From: Crossaster papposus | Taxonomy: Eukaryota; Echinodermata; Asteroidea; Velatida; Solasteridae | Direction: 5' to 3' | NCBI GenBank assembly: GCA_037893245.1 | Contig: JBAIAA010000741.1 | Span: 827,501 to 891,500, forward strand | DNA: 64,000 nt | Shown: positions 54,701 to 63,940 of the stretch, one piece after another | Numbering within the stretch: position 1 is the stretch's first letter | Layout: every line of letters starts with the position of its first letter | The notes under the pieces: model-generated | Seen by the model: only the letters and a program-made list of their open reading frames with translations | Databases searched by the model: none | What the model was told of the DNA's origin: nothing | Program-made: the position numbers and the translations under genes

Positions 54701-57229
54701 GGGGAGGTAAGGACAACCTTGTTCTTCTTAAACCCTGAGCCTAAGCCCCCAAGGCCCGTTTGGTTAGGAGCCATTCTCAATCTATGCAAAATCCTCCATT
54801 TATAATAGTGGGGCAGATAGAGGAAATAATTGGGGGAATTGTGCCTTTGATGATACAAGCATGAAATGTGACACACAGTCAGAGTATGTCATGAGAAAGA
54901 TATTTGGATATAGGGCCATGGCAGATTTGTCCTTTGAAAAATCATTTAAACATTTAGAAAACTTTTTTTTCAATATACCAAATGAAAGCTTACGTTGTGG
55001 GCTTTCCAACCATGTATATCTCGAGGTGATGTGACTTTTTATTTTTTCCCAATGCTTGAGATTTATCTTGGCTGTCCAGTAGCATTAACTAAAAGATGAT
55101 ATAACTCAATTTTGTGGAGTGAATCACATATTTAAATTACTGCAAGCCCTTTCTCAAGTTCAGTCGCAAGCCCAGTCGCAAGTCCAGTCGCAAGTCCTAT
55201 TATAAAGCCGGTTGCAAGTCCTATTATAAAGCCGGTCGCAAGTCCTATTATAAAGCCGGTCGCAAGTCCTATTATAAAGCCGGTCGCAAGTCCTATTATA
55301 AAGCCGGTCGCAAGTCCTATTATAAAGCCGGTCGCAAGTAAATTGGAATGCTTTTGTCAACAGTTCATTTAAATAGCTGGTGACTTGACTTGAGACTGAA
55401 GGACTTGTGATGGATTTGCAGGGACTTGAATACAACTCTAATGAACGGCTTGCTTGTAATTTCTGTACTTACTTTGTTTGTTGTCTAGGTGATGGCTACT
55501 CGTAACATGAGCACCACTTCAGTCAGCTACGATGCCGACACACAGGAGGTGGGCAATGAAGAATTATTTCATCAGCAGGTTAGGGGGGCTCGCACCAATG
55601 AAGAATCATTTTATCACTGGGCTAGGGGGTCATTTGCGGTCCTTAATTTTTTTTTATTAGTTCAGAATGTTTTGCGCAGCCAATCTCAAATCATGCATTT
55701 AAAAGTCACCTTTTTTATCCAAGTGTAAGTAATGGAAATAACAGCACAATTGTCTTTTTACTTGGGGCTTTAACCAGTTTGCGCCGGGATTATTTTAACA
55801 TCACCGAGCCGAGGCGCGGGATTATTGTTAACAAAACTCGATCTGAGGCGGGTTCAGTCCAACGGTACAGGGAAGCACACCCACGCATTTTCGGCCTTGC
55901 TCGCTGCTCACAGACATTTTTGTCCCGTTTTGAATCTTGGGAAAACATTGCGTGTGTATACATGCACGTCCTCCGGCGCAAACTGGTTAAAAACATTGCT
56001 TTAGTTGACTTTAGTCCTGGGCTAAGACGACAGTAATCCATATTTTATTCTGCACGTCGCGTAAAATCTGTTCACGCTGTGCATCCTCCAACTACGCGAT
56101 TAGACCAACTTCACCCTTTCTTACATCTTGGAAAGTTTTCCCAGCCCTCTCCCTTCCCAGCCCAGCCCCCCCCCCCCCCCCCCCCCCTTCCCAAGTAACC
56201 ATGAACATGTATATCTTAAGCTATTGTCGTGTCCATTGCCATGTGTGTTAATAATTCTTTCCTGTATTAATAAAAACCAAGGATTCCTCAAAACCTGTCG
56301 AAAAGAGACAATGAGAAGAAGGTACAGTTTTAGAGGTGGAAGGAAAACCCTAAAAAAAAATTCTTTCGGGAAAAGTGAAACCCACAGGATCAGACCGGAA
56401 CTGAAAACCCAATTCACATATTGGCCCAGATTGGATTCGAACCCGTGTCACAGCGGTGTAAGGGGAGGAAAGAACCACTGCGCATACCTTACTAGAGGTT
56501 ATTCTATGTCAATTAACCATGATATTTTTATCAGGAAATAGCCTTATTTACAAATACATGTACTTGCATGTAAAAGCTCTGTGTATTTGTATACATGTGT
56601 ATGTAGGTATATGTGTAAATAAGGCTATTTGCTAACAACATTTAAAGGTTTATGATTTCCGAGATGGTTGCTAACATCATAAACTAACTTTTGAGAACAT
56701 ATTTCGGCATTTGAAGAGTACACGTTTTCATAATTCAAGGTCAAATGTCATTTTGTTAAGTATTTTGTTATGCTTCACCCTACAATTTCGAAACAATTTT
56801 ATGAAATGGCAACCATTCGAAGAGCTTCAAAATGATGCACAACTTGGCCTTATAGTTACTAATATACTATATTATGAGTATTTAAAGTTTGAAGGTCGTG
56901 CTAATTTGTTCAAAATTCTCAACAATTTACGAGCCAAATTACAAACACAAATTAGTTCTGGGGGTTTCTCATTATAGGCCAATCATAAAACCAAATATCA
57001 TTTCAATCTGTGAGGGTCAGGTAATATTGAATTGACACTGAAGGACCCGTATGTCTTGTAATTGTAATAACAAGTAATTGCAGAATACCGTCGCGCAAAA
57101 ATGCACCTCAAAAACTATTGCTATGGAGTCGACCCAGCTACATTTAGAATTTGAAGGATTCTGATTTTTTTTCAATTTTTGTCATGTCTTCAACAGGGCG
57201 AGATTAACAAGGGATGCGCCGTCATGTAA
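44696..57229 (+). CDS. B-type nuclear lamin, ten coding exons
   Basis: Joined exons 44696-45084, 49674-49863, 50583-50675, 51441-51611, 52183-52308, 53119-53339, 53792-53981, 54479-54706, 55489-55578 and 57197-57229 give 1,731 bases: 576 residues plus TAA. All introns are GT-AG and every phase joins correctly. Head 1-41 contains SSPRSPTA (mitotic SP phosphosites). Coiled-coil rod 42-396 starts [12 protein letters not shown] and ends [10 protein letters not shown], at the lamin length of about 355. NLS KRRR is at 420-423, preceded by TPSPP (401-405). Lamin-tail Ig-fold about 438-550 ([17 protein letters not shown]). The C-terminus is EELFHQQ followed by [10 protein letters not shown], a CaaX box (C573) for farnesylation and membrane anchoring. 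The protein forms the filament meshwork under the inner nuclear membrane. It is a few residues shorter than vertebrate lamin B1, mainly in the linker between Ig-fold and CaaX. Start chosen at the first ATG before the conserved head. I leave the symbol blank because the orthologue name depends on species. Confidence 0.95.
45753..45784. repeat. Poly-C run (32 bases)
   Basis: Uninterrupted C tract in lamin intron 1. On the minus strand this is a G tract able to form quadruplexes. Exact length is likely unreliable in the assembly. Confidence 0.9.
46119..46361. mobile_element. GGGGCCAATTTC MITE, copy 4, flanked by a 17-bp direct repeat
   Basis: Left GGGGCCAATTTCACAGAGCT, right AGCTCCGTGAAATTGGCCCC. 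The 17-mer TGGTGTTTGTTGGCAAT lies just outside both ends (46102-46118 and 46362-46378). The element is in lamin intron 1. Confidence 0.88.
47267..47480. mobile_element. TTAAAGGTA-family MITE fragment
   Basis: Left end AAAGGTAGGGAACACCATTG, then AATTGCTTGAATTATCAGGA and TAGTATTTTATAGTAAATATCG; GGCGATCGCCGTACC is near the centre. Its right half is missing. Confidence 0.65.
48490..48800. repeat. CATGTACA-rich palindromic stretch
   Basis: Self-complementary words such as CATGTACATGTA, GTACATACATGTAC and TACTGTACATGTAC recur at 48494-48535, 48604-48640, 48700-48730 and 48781-48795. Short frames on both strands are products of this composition. Confidence 0.7.
49033..49634. mobile_element. AACCCTAA-ended element next to lamin exon 2
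   Basis: The TTAACCCT part of TTAACCCTAAC at 49033 is inverted in AGGGTTAA at 49627-49634. Inner inverted elements include AATCCTCAGAAATCCTCC. The right end lies 39 bases before the exon 2 acceptor site. Confidence 0.6.
49674..49863 (+). CDS. Lamin exon 2 (coil 1B)
   Basis: Residues 130-193, [19 protein letters not shown] onward to SSKKQ. The acceptor CTCCTGAAG is unusually purine-rich at its end; the donor is CAG|GTGAGA. Confidence 0.93.
50583..50675 (+). CDS. Lamin exon 3 (coil 1B)
   Basis: Residues 194-224 ([20 protein letters not shown] to YES), 31 whole codons. It includes the strongly conserved [15 protein letters not shown] block of lamins. Confidence 0.95.
50712..50850. mobile_element. 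TAGTGCTGGGC MITE fragment in lamin intron 3
   Basis: TAGTGCTGGGCGAGTAGTGG, followed by ACTCGCGAGTACTCGGTTAC motifs. It matches the inverted right end of the element at about 58900-59253. Confidence 0.65.
51136..51382. mobile_element. GGGGCCAATTTC-family MITE, copy 5 (lamin intron 3)
   Basis: GGGGCCAATTCCTTAGTGCT at the left, CATGAAATTGGCCCC at the right. The interior has AGCCAAAACTCCATGTGCTT. It ends 58 bases before exon 4. Confidence 0.8.
51441..51611 (+). CDS. Lamin exon 4 (coil 1B to linker 12 / coil 2)
   Basis: Residues 225-281, [17 protein letters not shown] to TESMFESK, 57 whole codons. Confidence 0.95.
51665..51876. mobile_element. TTAACCAGTT-family MITE, diverged copy (lamin intron 4)
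   Basis: Ends TTAACAAGTTCCCGCAGGG and GAAGCGAACTGGTTTAA, with TTAA on both sides; the interior keeps TTGCTCGTGCAAATGTG and CATCATCCGTTTTGAATCC. Confidence 0.65.
52183..52308 (+). CDS. Lamin exon 5 (coil 2)
   Basis: Residues 282-323 ([20 protein letters not shown] to NSIKAQ), 42 whole codons, donor CAG|GTGAGT. Confidence 0.95.
52309..53118 (+). other. Lamin intron 5
   Basis: No element family recognised; contains repeated AGGTCATT words around 52753 and 52887. Frames here are chance. Confidence 0.6.
53119..53339 (+). CDS. Lamin exon 6 (end of coil 2)
   Basis: Residues 324-396 plus two bases of R397. It carries the intermediate-filament signature region, [16 protein letters not shown]. Confidence 0.95.
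53340..53791 (+). other. Lamin intron 6
   Basis: Short AT-rich intron. A possible remnant of the AAAGGTA family (AAAAGGTATATTCCACCATT) is at about 53660. Confidence 0.5.
53792..53981 (+). CDS. Lamin exon 7 (tail start, NLS)
   Basis: Residues 397-460. It contains the TPSPP phosphosite region, the basic [13 protein letters not shown] and the first strand of the lamin-tail fold ([12 protein letters not shown]). Confidence 0.95.
53982..54478 (+). other. Lamin intron 7
   Basis: About 500 bp with no recognised feature; acceptor TTTGTTTTAG. Confidence 0.6.
54479..54706 (+). CDS. Lamin exon 8 (lamin-tail Ig-fold core)
   Basis: Residues 461-536 ([20 protein letters not shown] to VDASGE), 76 whole codons, with the conserved NPPTDL and WGTG segments. 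Confidence 0.96.
55140..55437. mobile_element. Left-truncated CAGAGTTGTA-family element with expanded CAAGTC units
   Basis: The right end ACTTGAATACAACTCT matches the hAT-like family. The left end is missing. Six units of about 23 bp (GTCGCAAGTCCTATTATAAA) run from about 55186 to 55335. Located in lamin intron 8. Confidence 0.75.
55489..55578 (+). CDS. Lamin exon 9 (end of Ig-fold, tail)
   Basis: Residues 537-566, [20 protein letters not shown] to EELFHQQ; the EELFHQQ block is shared with vertebrate B-type lamins. Confidence 0.94.
55770..55990. mobile_element. TTAACCAGTT-family MITE, copy 3 (lamin intron 9)
   Basis: TTAACCAGTTTGCGCCGGGA and GGCGCAAACTGGTTAA are inverted and include TTAA at both ends. 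Confidence 0.8.
56166..56187. repeat. Poly-C run (22 bases)
   Basis: Uninterrupted C tract in lamin intron 9, quadruplex-forming on the opposite strand. Confidence 0.85.
56330..56490 (-). mobile_element. tRNA-derived SINE, minus strand
   Basis: Read on the minus strand: a box A-like TATGCGCAGTGG, a box B GGGTTCGAATCC (56442-56453 on +), then a body with AATATGTGAATTGGGTTTTC and an A/T-rich 3' part. The tRNA-like part is diverged and not functional. Confidence 0.6.
57197..57229 (+). CDS. Lamin exon 10 (CaaX)
   Basis: Residues 567-576, [10 protein letters not shown] and TAA; acceptor CTTCAACAG. A tiny last coding exon carrying only the prenylation box. Confidence 0.93.
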   Translation, partial: GEINKGCAVM

Positions 57230-57340
57230 ACTCAGCAACTGCAGTCAGAGGAGTAACAGTTCAACAACTTTAGCTTGGGAAATTTAACCTTTCTGATTGG
57301 ATGCAGCTGTTCTAAGCATGTAGTAGGATATAAAAGGCAT

Positions 57341-57755
57341 ATGTGACCTGGCACCACAAAATGGGTGGAAAGTCGCAAAATTGACATTACATTTCGAGAA
57401 AGAAAAAGTCCTAAGCTTTCAAATGATGTATTGTGTGTTGCTGTAGCTTATTCCTAGCCGCCGCTATACTCTTTTGAAATTGCTAAAGTCATGCTCCCTT
57501 GTTTTGAGAAAACGGAGTTCAAAGTCCGTGAACCGTGGCAACTATACTATCACTCAGTGCAATTCAGCCACCAACAAACACACTTTAGAGTTTTAATTGA
57601 GATATACAAATTTGGGATATTATAAAGAAGGTTTTTTTGTATGTAAAAACGTTATCAACTCGAAACCGACCTCCCACTTGAAAAATGGACGATTCGGCCA
57701 ATAACTCGTTTTGGCCATGTGTGACTTTCCGCTCATTTCGTGGTGCCAAATCACA
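57341..57755. mobile_element. TGTGACCTGGCACCAC MITE in the lamin 3' region
   Basis: Left TGTGACCTGGCACCACAAAA and right TTCGTGGTGCCAAATCACA are inverted, with GGAAAGTC / GACTTTCC inside both. It begins 112 bases after the lamin stop, so it may be part of the 3' UTR. A relative starts at 15209. Confidence 0.8.
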
Positions 57756-57762
57756 AATTTGC

Positions 57763-57883
57763 TTCACACAAATCCAGATCGCAATCGGCATTGATCCGGC
57801 CGTTGGTTCACAATCAAATCCCGACTAATTGATGGAGCGAACCAGCGGCCGGAATCACTGATCGCGATCTGGATCTGTGTAAA
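57763..57883. repeat. Small fold-back (arms about 46 bp)
   Basis: CACACAAATCCAGATCGCAA (left) pairs with TTGC-less but similar CGCGATCTGGATCTGTGT (right); CCGGCCGTTGGTTC pairs with GAACCAGCGGCCGG. Imperfect. Confidence 0.65.
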
Positions 57884-58036
57884 ACACACAGGCCCCATAT
57901 GGTCAATGGTCAAAGAAACCCATCATTGTTTTAAATAGTACTTTTTAGTAGAAGTAGAAGTAGTGTATGTGTCGAGCTGGGTTAAATTTGAGAATTAATT
58001 TTACAGTTATGCTTACTTTTTTGTGCTAACGTAAAC

Positions 58037-58042
58037 AATAAA
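58037..58042 (+). promoter_or_regulatory. Candidate lamin polyadenylation signal
   Basis: AATAAA about 810 bases past the stop codon. The true 3' end cannot be fixed from sequence alone. Confidence 0.3.
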
Positions 58043-58469
58043 TTGTGCTAAGTTCAGGGGCACGTACAAGCCCTTTTTGTGCATTAAATTTGTTTAAATA
58101 CGTGGCCTTTATTGCATACTGCTTCATTCAATGTCTTCGAATAGGAAGAGCTTATTATTGCACTGAGTCGGGACATTAAAAAAAAAGTAGTTTTAATTGT
58201 TGTTTAGAATTATTGAAAGCATTGTAATTTGTACAAAGCAAAAGGTAGTCTGATAGTTGAGAATTAGGGCAAAGTATTTTTGATTAGGAAGTTTTGATTT
58301 ACGCTAAAGCCAAAGTCGTAGTGTTTGTAACATGAGTATCGAATAACGTTTGTTTTCATGGGTTTTTTTGTTTTTATTAACGCACCTGGTTATTGTATAG
58401 GTAAATAGTTAAGTTTTTTTATGTAGGGACTGACTAGGATTAGGATGTCAGTAAGTGCTTTTTGTAGAT

Positions 58470-58784
58470 TTAAAGGTAGAATACACCATTGGTAAATAGT
58501 AATTGCTTGAATTATCAGGAATGGGTTGATTTGGGGGTTGCATTTTATAGTAAATATCGTTAAACTGACCTGTCCGAAGTTTTACAATCGTGGATGCCGT
58601 GAAAAAAATCAAGAAAAACGGCGTTTGTTTCAACTGACATTTGGCGTTAGACGATCAAGACATTTTTGAAATAAAATTCAATGGATGACTAGAATCATTG
58701 TTTACTTTTAAATAAGTACGATATTGCTTAATAATTAGGTAGTAAAATTGTTTGATATCTGCAAATGGTGTATCCAACCTTTAA
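58470..58784. mobile_element. TTAAAGGTA MITE, copy 4
   Basis: TTAAAGGTAGAATACACCAT at the left, GGTGTATCCAACCTTTAA at the right. The interior has ATTGCTTGAATTATCAGGAA and ACTGACCTGTCCGAAGTTTT. Confidence 0.85.
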
Positions 58785-58899
58785 AAATTACACTGTACAT
58801 GTAGCTGTATTTGTTTCTTGTTTTTGGTATCGTTTTTTTGTCGTGCAAGATGCTATTCAACTGTTTAATTGTATGATGGCACTGTTTTCATTTTCTGGA

Positions 58900-59253
58900 T
58901 TGTGGAGATTACTGCAGGGAAAGTAACGCGAGTACTCGACCGGGCGCGATAAGAGCAGGTACTCGCGATAGCAACTTGTTGGTTTTTTCTGTGTTGATTA
59001 CTTTGTAACAACTTTGCGGTTTCTGCACTAAAGTTGTCTTTCGCCTGGATGTTATTAGTGAAACTTATTAGCAATTAAGGAATCATTTGCTTCACCTCAC
59101 TCTCCCCAAGATTTCACTTCCAACGAAGACATTTCAGCTTAAAAGCCCAAAACGTTGCATAGACAGGTTATCTCACTACTCAATAAAAACCATGTATCGC
59201 TATTTCTACTCACGAGTACTCGAGTAGCATAATCCACTACGCGCCCAGCACTA
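58900..59253. mobile_element. ACTCGCGAGTACTCG element ending in GCGCCCAGCACTA
   Basis: The right end TAATCCACTACGCGCCCAGC plus ACTA is the reverse of TAGTGCTGGGCGAGTAGTGG at 50712. Subterminal AGTACTCG words sit at both sides. The left limit is uncertain. Confidence 0.6.
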
Positions 59254-59569
59254 GTAGACGTGGTCTTATTGTGCATTGTATGGAGATACTAACACCTGTG
59301 TTATGTACTTTTGGGATTCATTTTTTTTTACCTTTGATTGATTGATTTTGCGTGCTGGGAAAGGCTAAATTTCTTCAGGATGGCATTTCTTTTCGAGCCC
59401 TCATTAGATCCAATTTGTTTAGACAATAACACATTTTAGGCGTGAATACAACTCTAATGAACTGTTTAGGCGTGACTCGTTCGCGCCGAATTTACACTGA
59501 AATGAAGCAGTAAGCTACCGCTCAATGCTTTGCGTACCTGTGCTTCCTCCGCGAAATATTGGCTATAGC

Positions 59570-59842
59570 GCCCTGGGGAAAATCCTAAAACATGTAAGCA
59601 CACAACAAAATGCTTAGCGCAATTAAACAAGTCTAGCTTGCTCAGTATTAAAAAAAACAGGTTACCAGCCCAAAACTCCATGTGCTTTTCATGTCAAGCA
59701 AAAAAACAGCTAAAAACACCAGTCGCGAACGATAAACATCGCCTGAAAATTTGGTTTGTAACCCTTTTTTTTTTGCCATGGAAGAATCTTCATGCTAAGC
59801 AAATGTTTGCGTTTAGCGAGCAGCTTTGTAAAATTGGCCCCT
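59570..59842. mobile_element. GGGGCCAATTTC-family MITE, copy 6
   Basis: Diverged left end (CCTGGGGAAAATCCTAAAAC); clear right end (CAGCTTTGTAAAATTGGCCC). The interior has AACTCCATGTGCTTTTCATG, as in copy 5. Confidence 0.65.
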
Positions 59843-61001
59843 GTTTGGGTACGAGCGAAATAAGTGATATGTTTTACATTACGGAGTTCAGCGTCAAAAT
59901 ACCTGAACAGAAATATTCATCGTGATGATTTTGGGGATCTACGGATCATTTGGGATCTATGATTTTAGACGGTGGCATAAAAACAAAACCTTTAGTATAT
60001 TAATTTCACCTTGAAAGAAAATGGCTGATTTAGAATTGTTAAAAAGGTAGACTGCATTATGTCGGCCGAGAAAAAACTGGAACTGCTTTTATTTTTGTGT
60101 GGATATATTAACCCGATTTTTACCAAATTACAAGATCCGTGATTAGAAAAAGCATACTTTAAATGTTCACGTGTAGGATCGATCACTTGTTAATAAATTT
60201 TGATCTTAGAAATATGCCTATTTGCATATAATGAATATCTATGAATGCTAATTCACCGAGGCACTGGATACTTTTTGGAATACATTATGTCAACCTAAGG
60301 TTTATACAACGTCAAAGTATTTGTTTTTTCAAGAATCAGTAGCTCAGTAAGATGAGCCCAGGACTGCATAATTTTGGCTTAGGTTCCCCTCCCATGGGTG
60401 GGGGTTGAACTAGGGCCCACAGGGTATGTACATGCAATCCTATCCACTGTTTTTTAAGAGATTTTTTAACCTGAGACTTGTGCTGTAACCCCTACGCTAG
60501 TGGGTTTTTCCATCACGATATGTTGATGGACAATTTGAAGAGAAATATTTGGGTTTAGGACTAAAGTAATTGAGGGTTGTTCTGTTCTTGCTTATATTAG
60601 CAATAAAAAGAAACCAAGTTTACCAAATGTTTTGCAAATTGTTCGTAATACAATGTTAGGTTCTTTCCTTTTGTTTTGAATGTTAAATAAACAGTAGAAT
60701 GTGCTTGAAATGCGTTTACTCGTTTCTTTAAAAAGGCAAATTACTAATAACATGACATCCCAAAGAATGCGAATAACAAAGTCGGTAGTTTTGTGTTTTT
60801 TTGTTTACAAATGGTATAAGTGCCTTCAAGGAGAAACTGCGAACTATTATATATATTATATTATAACAAATCAATCACAAACTAGGTTTTAGTTCATATT
60901 TTATTCCGACAAATCTGTTTTGTGGCAGCCTCGACTCCATGGGCGCGTGCGCGTTCCTTCACTAACCCCTGGCCGTGGGGAATGCGTAAATAACTACATA
61001 A
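59843..61001. other. No gene recognised
   Basis: AT-rich; a fragment at 60505-60590 (ATCACGATATGTTGATGGAC) weakly resembles the 38311/43410 family. No domain-bearing frame. Confidence 0.4.
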
Positions 61002-61161
61002 GGTTGTTTCACGTTCCAGTTGCGCATGCTCAGTAGAGCGCCCTCTGTAGGCCTACTACATGTAGGAGAGGGGAACACCCATATAAATACGCTATCATCC
61101 GGGTAAGTTGCGTACCCCTTTTTGCGCTGAATCCAAGATGGCCGCGGAACGTGAAACAACC
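61002..61161. repeat. 16-bp perfect inverted repeat around a CpG-rich core
   Basis: GGTTGTTTCACGTTCC at 61002-61017 is exactly inverted at 61146-61161. It may be a remnant of a small element; AATCCAAGATGGCCGC (61129-61144), also seen in the 25832-27065 element, lies next to the right copy. Confidence 0.7.
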
Positions 61162-61168
61162 GAGTGGA

Positions 61169-61480
61169 GTGTCGTGGCCGAGCGGTTAAGAACCCGGTTT
61201 TCTGTTCCGCAGAGCGTGAGTTCGAATCTCGGCCTCGACACCTGTGTCCTTAAGCAAGGCACTGAAACCACTATTGCTTCGTCTTTCGGATGAGACGTAG
61301 AGCTGGAGGTCCCGTGTATTGTATAATAATAATCATTATTATTATAATGCACGTAAAAGATCCCAGTAACACTTATCGCTAAGAGAAGGGGTTTGCCTCG
61401 GTGTTCCTGGCAGTGCGTTGATCTTCACATCGTGAAGTTTGCACTTATATGGAAGAAGAAGAACCTTATTGTATTACAAA
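61169..61480 (+). mobile_element. tRNA-derived SINE with conserved deuterostome-type body
   Basis: The tRNA-like head 61169-61241 has acceptor pairing GTGTCG/CGACAC, a Ser/Leu-type box A (TGGCCGAGCGGTTAAGA) and box B (GAGTTCGAATCTC). The body (CTTAAGCAAGGCACTGAAAC, CGTCTTTCGGATGAGACGTA, AAGAGAAGGGGTTTGCCTCG) recalls widespread deuterostome SINEs; the family name is not certain. The tail is ATGGAAGAAGAAGAA-like. An ATT/AAT microsatellite is inserted at 61323-61348. Confidence 0.85.
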
Positions 61481-62977
61481 ATGTTAAAGATTGCGTCGCG
61501 CGTTAAACGCATCGACTGCAACCCTAATTTAAATGTGCCAATATATGGCACATTTTTAATTAGACAATTTCAGGGGTTAAGATCGCGCAAGACATGGTGG
61601 GAAAACATGGGGCAGCAAAATCGTAGCCATGGTAACGAGGTTGGTTTCGTGGATGGCGTTCTCGGAACATTCTAGCAGTACATACACCAAGTTGGGGAAC
61701 GCGCGAACGCAAAAACACACACTCGATTGCGGGCGTATGTAGACAACATGGGCGTGTCCAAACTACCCGGCTGCGGCTAGCTCGACATCACACAGGAGTC
61801 AATGGTAAGTGGCTTGAAGTTACACGCGGGTCAAATCCACCCATTCCTGTAAATATTATATGGATATAATTAATACAGTTTGACACACAAGACCTAAATG
61901 CCGAGAGTTGTTTGGAAGGAATGATGGGCAAAAATCTATGCACAATACAACGCCATGCGCCAAAGAGCAGGAAATTGTCTCGATAATAGAAAGTAAATGA
62001 GGCAGGGCGATCGCCCACGGTCCTGCATTTCTGCAGGCACTTGGAGGCCTTTTTTTTGGAGGAAATGTGGTTGCATCTTAGGACACCGATCCGTGCAGTT
62101 AATACCGGTCTTACTATTATGTATGGGGCGGGACAGGCACGCGGGAACGGGGGTGCAGGGGGTGCTGCCCCCCAGGATTTTGGGGTGGGGGTGCTTCTAA
62201 CGAGGTGCGTTTTGAAAAGTAAATGTCAGCTTCTTGGTGTGCAAATATCGTTCAGAAACAAAATAAATATAGAAAAGGAATTTTAGCCAGATTTCCGACT
62301 CGCATTGTGACTGGCTTGAACGCTTGTAAAAAAAAAACGGAAGCCGCGAATTTACGGGGGAAAATCAAGGCGGTACGTCACTCACAACGTGCGATTTCAA
62401 ATAATGTGTCCATACTCTACAGTCATATAAACTCTTGCATCCAAATGACTATCACATTAAACCATGGAGGTAGGACCTCCATGATCAAACAAACTAAGAG
62501 TCCCCAGAGGTTTGAACATTATCCAAAGATCGCAGAAATTAAACAAAACTCGACACAATTATTGTGAGATCACTACAAAGTACATTTTAGCTGAAGAGTA
62601 CTTTATTAAAACCTTACATAATTTATTACAAAATAGCTCTGGGGTCTTACGAATGTTTGAAACTTTAATACATCAATTAAAAATGCAGCCCGTATGATGG
62701 GAATAGCACTTGTACTGTACCACACCATAAAGGTCACCAACACATGAAATACTCAGTACTCAACACAACAGTTGCCAGCATTTCAACGATCTTTTTGAAG
62801 CCGTCATCTTTCAAGAAGTTTCAGCATAAACAAATGATTACAAAGTTGTTCAAAAGTGTGACTGTCCCCAAAAAAGAATTTTAGAAATATCTTTTTCAAT
62901 ATACAAATGCCGTAAAAGTGTCAATTAATCTCTCAGATTGCACCACAGAGCATCTATAGACTATAAACTGAAAGCCC
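61481..62977. other. No gene recognised
   Basis: Mixed composition, with a GC-rich patch at 62110-62200. The words GGTGCAAATATCG and AACCATGGAGGTAGGACC (local palindrome GGAGGTAGGACCTCC, 62465-62479) are the only structures noted. Confidence 0.4.
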
Positions 62978-62986
62978 CCGTGGCCC

Positions 62987-63161
62987 TAGTCTTTGGGCAA
63001 GACGTTGCTTAATTCGCAGCCACGAGAGGGCGCTATTGCGACAAACCATCTTCACTCACCATCCTGTTGTTACGGACAGGATGGTGAGTCTAGTGATGAT
63101 GGTTTGTCCCGATAGCGCCCTCTCGTGGCTGCGAATTAAGCAACGTCTTGCCCAAAGACTA
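62987..63161. mobile_element. Fold-back element FB1 with 9-bp target duplication
   Basis: TAGTCTTTGGGCAAGACGTT (62987) is inverted at 63142-63161. The arms extend over about 75 bp with small mismatches (…GAGAGGGCGCTAT…). CCGTGGCCC flanks exactly (62978-62986 and 63162-63170). There is no coding capacity. Nine-base duplications suggest Mutator-type transposition. Confidence 0.88.
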
Positions 63162-63281
63162 CCGTGGCCCTTAAGCCGGCCCCGGACCACACGCCGTAAT
63201 GGCTTCGCGCTCGCGCAAAAAGTCTGAAAACAAAATCCGCACCCCCTGAAATAAACGTGTTCCAGCGGGCCTGGGGCGCGG

Positions 63282-63940
63282 TAGTCTTGGTCAAGACCAA
63301 GCTAGCCCGTTCATTTGTTCCGCGGCGCGCCGTCCGTATTATCTGGGCTTATTGAGGGCGCCCTTAATTATCGCCAGATTCCTGGACTTTTCAAGTCCAG
63401 GAATCTGGCGATAATTAAGGGCGCCCTCAATAAGCCCAGATAATACGGACGGCGCGCCGCGGAACAAATGAACGGGCTAGCTTGGGGTGCGTTCCACTTA
63501 CGCGAACTGTTTGCGCGAACGTTCGCCAACGTTTTGAGTTGGCGTTAGTTGAAGTGGAACGATATTTTAAAAACAACGTTTTCAAAATGGCGGCGCCCAG
63601 TGAAAGTGACATCGTTTGGTTCGCTGCTTTTTGTCCAACTCATTATTTTTCTTTAAAACATCCCTGTGAATGCTCAAAACAATCCACCGTTTATAACGAA
63701 AAGTATAAAACGTAAATAAAAACCGTGAAAAGAACCCTGTTGTCTGCTAACCGCTTCGCCATCATTAAAATACGTCACTGGCCAACAGCGAACAGCTCGG
63801 AATGTCGTTCGCCGTTTTCGCTAACGTTGGCCAACATAATTGGCGCACATTGCGTTCCACTCACGCGAACAACGCTAACGTTGGCCAACGTTGGCAACGT
63901 TCGCTGGAGTGAAACGCACCCCAGGTCTTGACCAAGACTA
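63282..63940. mobile_element. Fold-back element FB2 with 9-bp target duplication, interrupted by a nested MITE
   Basis: TAGTCTTGGTCAAGACC (63282-63298) is inverted at 63924-63940. 63299-63483 is a perfect palindrome (91-base arms, 3-base TTC centre at 63390-63392). GGGGCGCGG flanks exactly (63273-63281 and 63941-63949). Removing the insertion at about 63484-63923 leaves one continuous palindrome with 108-base arms. Confidence 0.9.
63484..63923. mobile_element. MITE with GGGGTGCGTTCCACT ends nested in FB2
   Basis: GGGGTGCGTTCCACTTACGC at the left and AGTGAAACGCACCCC at the right are inverted. Subterminal GCGAACGTT and AACGTTGGCCAACGTT words repeat in both orientations. It sits inside the right arm of FB2, so it inserted after FB2 formed. 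Confidence 0.85.

Noticed and set aside
55160-55435. RLYNRTCD repeat protein on the minus strand
   Set aside because: Product of the 23-bp-type CAAGTCCTATTATAAAGCCG repeats within a transposon fragment.
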